DNA of 36,326 nt from positions 1 through 36,326 of the forward strand of contig JAYVOC010000192.1 in assembly GCA_043758125.1 (NCBI GenBank). The letters run 5' to 3'. Source of the stretch: JANXSD01 sp043758125. Lineage in GTDB: Bacteria; Bacteroidota; Bacteroidia; AKYH767-A; OLB10. Positions 31,466 through 36,326 of this stretch are shown in pieces (the first letter of the stretch is position 1; every line of letters starts with the position of its first letter). The notes beneath the pieces were generated by a model. The model worked only from the letters and a program-made list of their open reading frames with translations, was not told the origin of the DNA and did not search any database. Position numbers and translations under genes: made by a program.

Positions 31466-33196
31466 ATGGAAAAAAGATGGGTAATTAAGCCCCAAGGCGA
31501 TCCCGAGACTGTTGGCAGTCTTGCTGGTGAACTTCGCATAAACCGAATACTTGTTAACCTTCTTGTTCAACGAGGCATCACTAACTACGAAGAAGCACGC
31601 AAATTTTTTCGACCGTCATTAGATCATTTGCATGATCCATTTTTGATGAAGGATATGGATAAAGCCATTGATCGTATCAACACAGCAATCGCAAATAAAG
31701 AACATATTTTAATTTATGGCGATTATGATGTTGATGGAACTACTGCAGTTTCTCTTGTCTATACTTTTTTGAAAACATTTTCAAAAGACATTGGTCATTA
31801 TATTCCTGATCGTTACAAAGAGGGATATGGCATCTCCACGCAAGGTATTGAGTGGGCTAAAGAAAATGGATACACGCTCATCATTGCTTTAGATTGTGGA
31901 ATTAAATCGAATGAAAAAATTGATTTTGCAAACTCTTTAAATGTTGATTTTATCATTTGTGATCACCATCGACCGGGTGCCGAATTACCTGCTGCATTTG
32001 CTGTTCTTGATCCTAAAAGATTAGATTGCGACTATCCATACAAAGAACTTTCAGGATGTGGAATTGGTTTTAAACTTGTTCAAGCATTTGCGCAAAAAAA
32101 TGAAATTCCATTTAGTCAGATTGAACAATATTTAGATCTTGTTGCTATCAGTATAGCGGCCGACATCGTTCCTATTACAGGAGAAAACCGAATCCTCGCA
32201 TTTTTTGGATTGCAATTATTAAATAGAGAACCGCGTCCTGGCATTAAAGCAATTCTTGAATTGGGTGGAAATAAACGCGAACTAACAATCAATGAAATTG
32301 TGTTTTCAATCGCACCACGCATCAATGCCGCTGGTAGAATGGATAGCGGAACAAAAGCTGTTGAATTATTAATTTCACGCACCGAAGATTTAGCAAATAT
32401 TCTTGGTGATGATATTAATGAACAAAATACAACTAGAAAAACACTCGACCAATCCATCACAGAACAAGCATTGCAACAAATTGAAGTAGATGCTGATTTT
32501 AAAAATCGTAAGAGTACCGTTGTTTACAATTCGGAATGGCATAAAGGCGTTATTGGAATCGTTGCATCACGACTAATTGATAAATATTACCGACCAACGA
32601 TTGTACTTACAAAAAGTAATGGAATGGTATCTGGATCGGCACGCTCCGTAAAAGATTTTGATGTTTACAATGCCATTGAAAGTTGCAGTGAATTGTTAGA
32701 GCAATTTGGAGGACACATGTATGCTGCTGGTCTTACGATGAAAGAAGAAAATGTTCCAGCATTCATAGAAAAATTTGAAAGCATCGTGAGCAATTCTATT
32801 CAAGAACGAATGCTTGTTCGTGAAATTGAAATTGATGCTGAATTAAATCTCAAAGAAATTACTCCCGCCTTTTTTAGAATATTAAAGCAAATTGCACCGT
32901 TCGGACCAGGAAATTTATCGCCAATATTTATCACGAATGCGGTACGAGATAATGGTCGTGGTAGAGTTGTTGGCAACAATCATTTAAAGCTTGCACTAAC
33001 GCAACAAGGCGCAAGCCCAGGAGCATTTGATGGAATCGCATTTCAACTAGGGCATCATCATCCAATGGTAGAACAACAAGAATCGTTTGATGTAGTATAT
33101 CACATTGAAGAAAATAACTTCAACAATCGCGTAACGCTACAATTAAATATTAAAGATTTGAAATTCTCTAATGAGTCAGTGCTCGCTGTGTCTTAA
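31466..33196 (+). CDS. recJ: Single-stranded-DNA-specific exonuclease RecJ
   Basis: This 576-residue 5'-3' single-strand exonuclease acts in RecF-pathway recombination and mismatch repair. The DHH phosphoesterase domain shows motif I in IYGDYDVDGTTAV (Asp86, Asp88, Asp90), motif II in IALDCGIKS, and motif III in IICDHHRPG (Asp166, His167, His168). The DHHA1 domain shows SGSARS and EQFGGHMYAAG (Gly415-Gly416-His417). A C-terminal OB-like domain (FITNAVRDNGRGRVVGNNHLKLAL) closes it. Length is normal. Its last 29 bases overlap the tail of the beta-barrel-like gene on the other strand. A promoter box lies upstream, so it is probably transcribed alone. Confidence 0.96.
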   Translation: MEKRWVIKPQGDPETVGSLAGELRINRILVNLLVQRGITNYEEARKFFRPSLDHLHDPFLMKDMDKAIDRINTAIANKEHILIYGDYDVDGTTAVSLVYTFLKTFSKDIGHYIPDRYKEGYGISTQGIEWAKENGYTLIIALDCGIKSNEKIDFANSLNVDFIICDHHRPGAELPAAFAVLDPKRLDCDYPYKELSGCGIGFKLVQAFAQKNEIPFSQIEQYLDLVAISIAADIVPITGENRILAFFGLQLLNREPRPGIKAILELGGNKRELTINEIVFSIAPRINAAGRMDSGTKAVELLISRTEDLANILGDDINEQNTTRKTLDQSITEQALQQIEVDADFKNRKSTVVYNSEWHKGVIGIVASRLIDKYYRPTIVLTKSNGMVSGSARSVKDFDVYNAIESCSELLEQFGGHMYAAGLTMKEENVPAFIEKFESIVSNSIQERMLVREIEIDAELNLKEITPAFFRILKQIAPFGPGNLSPIFITNAVRDNGRGRVVGNNHLKLALTQQGASPGAFDGIAFQLGHHHPMVEQQESFDVVYHIEENNFNNRVTLQLNIKDLKFSNESVLAVS

Positions 33197-34055
33197 AGGC
33201 ATTGTTTGTAGTAAATCTCCAAGCAATTCCCGCCCTCAATACCGCACTTTCTGTTGGCTTTAAAATAAAATCTTGCGGTGAAGAATTATCATCATGAGAT
33301 TCGTATTTTCTCATCATCGTATGTCCAACTTCTAAAGTGAGTGCTAGTGGTGTTTTTGGAATATAATAATCTGCAAATAATCGCAACTGCACTTCAAGGA
33401 AATGGAAGTAAGCATTTCTTCCTTCTGTGAGATAGGATTCTTCTGTTGCATAAAAATTGAATCCAGCGTGAAAATTATTTGTGATAGTGTAATCTAACGT
33501 TGCATTATTCGGCAACAATCCCCAAATGAAAAGTCGATCGCTTGCTTGCCAATCAAATCCAACTAAAGGCAAAAAATAATCTCCATAGAATTCTTTGTTG
33601 TAATAAATTCCTGCTTTCCAATCGAACTTTGGATTGCAAATGTGTGTAAATAAAACAGCACCTCCGAGCATGTCATTTTTTATTCCCGGATTAATTTTAT
33701 TCGTGGAATTATATCTGTAAATTAAAGTGCCACTTAACTTATTCATTGTATCCTTAAATGTATGCTCATACGTTAGCGGAAAGTAAAGTGTGTAAATACG
33801 AGTATCACTTTGGCCTTGTGAAAAGGTTCTGTTTTCGTAGCCAGGACTAAAGACAATTATATTTCTTTTATCAATAATTATTGGTGCATTTAAATTGGCA
33901 AGATTCCACGTATTTTTTATGTGCGCTTCGTCTTCTCCCTTGTATAAAGTGGAGGTAGGTTCGTTCGCAGCATGTAATGATATTAATTCAAGATAAGGCT
34001 GAGCTTGTGAGCTAAGTCCAATTATACAGAGCAGAATTACTAGTTTGTTTCTCAT
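33168..34055 (-). CDS. Probable outer-membrane beta-barrel protein (DUF6268-like)
   Basis: This 295-residue protein starts at ATG 34055; a TTG two codons earlier is possible. A signal peptide (LVILLCIIGLSSQAQ) precedes a mature region of alternating-polarity strands such as RIYTLYFPLTYEHTF, TLDYTITNNFHAGFNFYA and FHFLEVQLRLFADYY. The repeated short turns and aromatic strand ends suggest a barrel of about ten to twelve strands. The resemblance to DUF6268 outer-membrane proteins is my impression and should be checked. The last strand VLRAGIAWRFTT is followed by an atypical 12-residue tail, part of which overlaps recJ in antisense, so the original terminus may have been shorter. The next gene is divergent. 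Confidence 0.75.
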   Translation of the reverse strand: MRNKLVILLCIIGLSSQAQPYLELISLHAANEPTSTLYKGEDEAHIKNTWNLANLNAPIIIDKRNIIVFSPGYENRTFSQGQSDTRIYTLYFPLTYEHTFKDTMNKLSGTLIYRYNSTNKINPGIKNDMLGGAVLFTHICNPKFDWKAGIYYNKEFYGDYFLPLVGFDWQASDRLFIWGLLPNNATLDYTITNNFHAGFNFYATEESYLTEGRNAYFHFLEVQLRLFADYYIPKTPLALTLEVGHTMMRKYESHDDNSSPQDFILKPTESAVLRAGIAWRFTTNNAFKTQRALTH

Positions 34056-34168
34056 ATTCAAACATAATTATAGTAATGATTAATACGATTTCATTTTAAT
34101 TAAGTTGTAAACCGCCTTTCGTCAATAAATTAATTTCCTATTCATCGAGGAATATCTATAATTGCAGA

Positions 34169-34729
34169 ATGATAAAGTACCTACTTCTTACTGCATGCAC
34201 AGTTCTCGTTTTATTCACTTTTGGGATCACTGGCAATGCTGCACTTACCGATTGGAAAACATTCGCTACAGACACGGTTCACATTGGTAAACAAGTATGG
34301 ATGAAACATAATTTAAGTGTTCCTATGCCGAATGGTTATTGGTACGAACGCGATTCTATTAGCAACAAAAAGTACGGACAATTGTATTTTTCTTCCAATG
34401 CATTGGCGGCTTGTCCTCATGGATGGCATTTACCAAGTGACGAAGAGTGGCAACAGATGATCAATTATTTGGGAGGCGATTCGTTGGCACTGATAAAATT
34501 ATTGCCTGGCGGCTCAACTGGAATGAATCTACAATTTGGTGGTTATCGAAGTGCTAATAGTCCGAATGATTTATTTGGCAAAAAGGAGGATACAGGATTT
34601 TACTGGACATCCACCGTTAAAGAAGAGCAAGTGGCGTATGCTCGAACAATAAAAAAGGATAGTTATTTGATTGATGGCATTGGCTACAAAAGAGCGAATG
34701 CGTTTTCTGTACGATACATCAAGGATTAA
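34169..34729 (+). CDS. FISUMP-domain secreted protein
   Basis: This 186-residue protein has a signal peptide (cleavage near GNA/A25) and a domain of the Fibrobacter succinogenes major paralogous type. Visible hallmarks are VHIGKQVWMKHNLSVP, YGQLYFSSNALAACPHGWHLPSDEEWQQMINYLGG, FGGYRSAN, FYWTST and AFSVRYIKD. Such domains occur in large paralogous sets of surface or secreted proteins in Bacteroidota and Fibrobacteres; their function is unknown. This copy is single-domain and has no lipobox. A TATAATTG box lies near 34155-34162. A dispersed AT-rich repeat begins within its stop codon. Confidence 0.88.
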   Translation: MIKYLLLTACTVLVLFTFGITGNAALTDWKTFATDTVHIGKQVWMKHNLSVPMPNGYWYERDSISNKKYGQLYFSSNALAACPHGWHLPSDEEWQQMINYLGGDSLALIKLLPGGSTGMNLQFGGYRSANSPNDLFGKKEDTGFYWTSTVKEEQVAYARTIKKDSYLIDGIGYKRANAFSVRYIKD

Positions 34730-34790
34730 TTCAGAATGTAGAATTCAGAATGCAGAATTCGTAATTCGTAATTCTTAATTTTTAATTTAT
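34726..34790 (+). repeat. Dispersed AT-rich repeat, copy 2 (after the FISUMP stop)
   Basis: The element starts TTAATTCAGAAT with the gene's own TAA stop inside it. It contains two near-identical 14-mers (AATTCAGAATGTAG, AATTCAGAATGCAG), then AATTCGTAATTCGTAATTCTTAATT. It shares the 19-mer AGAATGTAGAATTCAGAAT with the copy at 18721-18753 and has the same orientation relative to its gene. Confidence 0.75.
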
Positions 34791-34808
34791 TTCCCCATCT
34801 TCGTACTA

Positions 34809-35681
34809 TTGAAATTAATAAATCATCCAGCTTTTACAAAAGGTATTCGACACATGTTGATGGCAACATTTTGGTTTGCATTAATGAATGTGATGGTTAA
34901 AAAATTAATGCATTTACCAACGATGGAGCTTGTGTTTTTTCGATGTGGAATAGCGTCACTAATTGGATTCATTGCACTAAAAAGTACACGTGAACCGTGG
35001 ATAGGATCCAATAGAAAATTATTATTGCTACGTGGTTTTTTTGGTACTGCTGGATTGTATACTTATTTCGTAACCGTTCAACATTTACCATTAGGAACAG
35101 CAGTTGCGATTCAATATTTATCGCCCATTTTTACTGCCATTATTGCAATTTATATTTTGAAAGAAAGAGTGTTGCCCTATCAATGGTTTTTCTTTGCTGT
35201 TTCATTTGCTGGAGTACTTTTAATTAAAGGTATCGATACAAGAATTAGTTGGCAAATGTTAACCATCGGAATTATCTCTTCGATATTTTCTGCACTTGCA
35301 TACAACATGATTCGAACATTAAAAGCGAAAGAACATCCGCTGGTGGTGGTGTTACATTTTCAGATGTTTGGTGCAATAACAGGAATGTTATTTACTTTTT
35401 TCAATTGGCAAATGCCTATTGGAATTGATTGGCTCTACTTGATTCTATTAGGCATTTTCACACAAATGGGACAATTAAATCTTACCAAATCTTTTCAATC
35501 AGAAAACGTTGCTAAAGTTTCCATCATTCAATACACCGGAATTATCTATGCATTAATTTTCGGATGGTTCCTCTTTGGTGAAACACATGGTTGGCTCGAA
35601 ATAGCAGGTATCGCACTGGTTATTGGTGGAGTATTGTTGAATATTATTTTTTCTAATAGAATGCTAGAAGTGAAAGATTAA
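34809..35681 (+). CDS. EamA/DMT-family transporter
   Basis: This 290-residue drug/metabolite transporter superfamily protein has ten hydrophobic spans in two EamA repeats. The first repeat has MLMATFWFALMNVMVKKLMHLPTMELVFFRCGIASLI and the paired helix TVQHLPLGTAVAIQYLSPIFTAIIAI; the second has ISSIFSALAYNMIRTLKA and KVSIIQYTGIIYALIFGWFLFGE. The conserved helix end LFGETHGWLEIAGIALVIGGVLL closes it. The probable start is TTG 34809 (protein MKLINHPAFTKG); the next in-frame ATG, at 34854, would clip the run-up to span 1. A promoter-like CATCTTCGTAC lies directly before the TTG, so the leader would be very short. The substrate is unknown. A 19-base hairpin follows the stop. Confidence 0.88.
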   Translation: MKLINHPAFTKGIRHMLMATFWFALMNVMVKKLMHLPTMELVFFRCGIASLIGFIALKSTREPWIGSNRKLLLLRGFFGTAGLYTYFVTVQHLPLGTAVAIQYLSPIFTAIIAIYILKERVLPYQWFFFAVSFAGVLLIKGIDTRISWQMLTIGIISSIFSALAYNMIRTLKAKEHPLVVVLHFQMFGAITGMLFTFFNWQMPIGIDWLYLILLGIFTQMGQLNLTKSFQSENVAKVSIIQYTGIIYALIFGWFLFGETHGWLEIAGIALVIGGVLLNIIFSNRMLEVKD

Positions 35682-35696
35682 TGTTGTTATATTAAA

Positions 35697-35738
35697 AGTT
35701 TGTTGGGCATTGGAAGCTGTTCCAATGCTCAACAAACT
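35697..35738. terminator. Long convergent hairpin after the EamA transporter gene
   Basis: AGTTTGTTGGGCATTGGAA (35697-35715), a GCTG loop, and its complement at 35720-35738 form a 19-base-pair stem with one G-U wobble. No T-run follows directly, so it could terminate transcription in both directions with AT-rich flanks or act as a 3' stabiliser. Confidence 0.7.
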
Positions 35739-35765
35739 AATTAGAATTTTAAAAATTTTATTCAT

Positions 35766-35975
35766 TTATTTTATAATATTAACTGATCCGTATACGATTT
35801 TTCCACTAGTATCAATTGCAACGATATGATAAATTCCATTCGGATTATTTGATAAATCAATTTTTAATTTTGGTTCAAAATTTGTTTCCTTACTTAGTAT
35901 GATTTTTCCTTGATTGTCATAAACTTTAAGAATTGTTATTAAACGCTCATTATTATTTTGTATTACATTTCCCAT
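35766..35975 (-). pseudogene. Orphan T9SS C-terminal-domain-like fragment
   Basis: This 69-residue frame (ATG 35975) looks like the second half of a T9SS type A sorting domain: ITILKVYDNQGKIILSKET, then IDLSNNPNGIYHIVAIDTSGKIVYGSVNIIK. The usual opening PNPxxxxxxI strand is missing, and there is no signal peptide. The frame runs upstream only to a TAA at 36018-36020, with no better start. It lies downstream of another gene whose own sorting domain ends at 36034. It is most likely a decayed remnant or a separated domain; a real small protein is possible but unsupported. Confidence 0.55.
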
Positions 35976-36033
35976 AGTTAAGGGTAGACTATAAAGAAGA
36001 GTAGTATTTACTTTGTATTACTACAAATTTTTT

Positions 36034-36326
36034 TTATTCCGTAATTATCAGCTTCGATGTAGAAGATGATTTTTGCGCATCATCATAAACTTTAACAAAA
36101 TATAAACCTGGCTGAAGTTTATCAACAGAAAGTAAAATCTGAGTGGTACTACCGTATAATTTTCTTTGCATAGCAAGCTGGCCTAATTGATCATAAACTT
36201 CCATCCAGCCGTTATGATTTTCATCAAAATGGTAACTGAGCAAGACCTTTTCTTTTGCAGGATTAGGTGAAATCTTGATGGAAGAAATAGCCGAAGAATA
36301 ATCTTTAACTTGAAGTGCTGTTAAAT
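36034..36326 (-). CDS. C-terminal end of a T9SS-exported protein, 5' end outside window
   Basis: The frame is open to the right edge and stops at 36034, giving about 97 residues. It contains a complete type A T9SS sorting domain: ISSIKISPNPAKEKVLLSYHF, GWMEVYDQLGQLAMQRKL, then DKLQPGLYFVKVYDDAQK, ending SKLIITE. This domain directs export across the outer membrane by the type IX system and is removed on the surface. The functional cargo domain is not visible, so its role cannot be stated. Confidence 0.85.
   Translation of the reverse strand, partial: LTALQVKDYSSAISSIKISPNPAKEKVLLSYHFDENHNGWMEVYDQLGQLAMQRKLYGSTTQILLSVDKLQPGLYFVKVYDDAQKSSSTSKLIITE

Noticed and set aside
32116..32460. Minus-strand frame of 114 codons inside recJ
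   Set aside because: Antisense shadow over the conserved DHH domain; no family features.
1..36326. tRNA, rRNA, CRISPR arrays, insertion sequences, prophage genes
   Set aside because: I found no cloverleaf-like segments, regularly spaced repeats, transposase motifs or phage structural genes by eye; a tRNA/Rfam scan would be needed to exclude small RNAs.

Overview
The window is about 36 kb of AT-rich bacterial chromosome from a member of the Bacteroidota. I cannot name the species. The lineage is supported by TAnnTTTG-type -7 promoter boxes a few bases before several start codons, by type IX secretion (T9SS) C-terminal sorting domains, by a FISUMP-domain protein, by NFU- and OMPP1/FadL-family genes of the Bacteroidota kind, and by a cytochrome oxidase cluster with two COX3-type genes. 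I saw no tRNA, rRNA, CRISPR array or insertion sequence. Most of the window is housekeeping DNA with small accessory patches.

Layout. Positions 1-7289 hold envelope and export functions: the end of an RND/ABC-type periplasmic adaptor, a tiny Ala-rich lipoprotein on the opposite strand, an ECF sigma factor overlapping a membrane-anchored trypsin-like protease with an anti-sigma-like N-terminus, then tolC, a second adaptor, tsaB and a lipoprotein msrA. Positions 7322-15673 are metabolic: lhgO (minus strand), a FadL-type porin overlapping an SGNH-hydrolase-like lipoprotein, and sucA-sucB of the 2-oxoglutarate dehydrogenase complex. Positions 15674-18755 look accessory: a HepT-MntA (HEPN/MNT) toxin-antitoxin pair, an unknown secreted protein and a frameshifted T9SS cargo gene. 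Positions 18756-25621 carry lapA-nfu (minus), nadB plus a LuxE-like acyl transferase, a large helical-repeat protein (minus) and a polyprenyl-phosphate sugar transferase.

Positions 25756-30173 form a respiratory operon: ctaB, two COX3-like genes, COX4, SCO1, a DUF420 protein and a small CxxC membrane protein. Together these make and assemble a haem-copper oxidase whose subunits I and II must lie elsewhere. Positions 30255-36326 hold trhO, recJ (overlapping tail-to-tail with a beta-barrel-like gene), a FISUMP protein, an EamA transporter, and two T9SS C-terminal-domain fragments at the right edge.

The best candidate for a little-described system is the sigma factor/protease module at 1203-2898. 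One polypeptide there appears to combine an anti-sigma-like cytoplasmic segment, one membrane span and a periplasmic serine protease with an intact His-Asp-Ser triad. It is transcribed divergently from a heptad-repeat lipoprotein across an intergenic region with repeated 9-mers. Other points worth attention are the altered GDSL motif in the SGNH protein, a shared repeat placed immediately after two unrelated stop codons, a one-base frameshift in a G run of the T9SS gene, and promoters so close to ATG that leaderless transcripts are likely.
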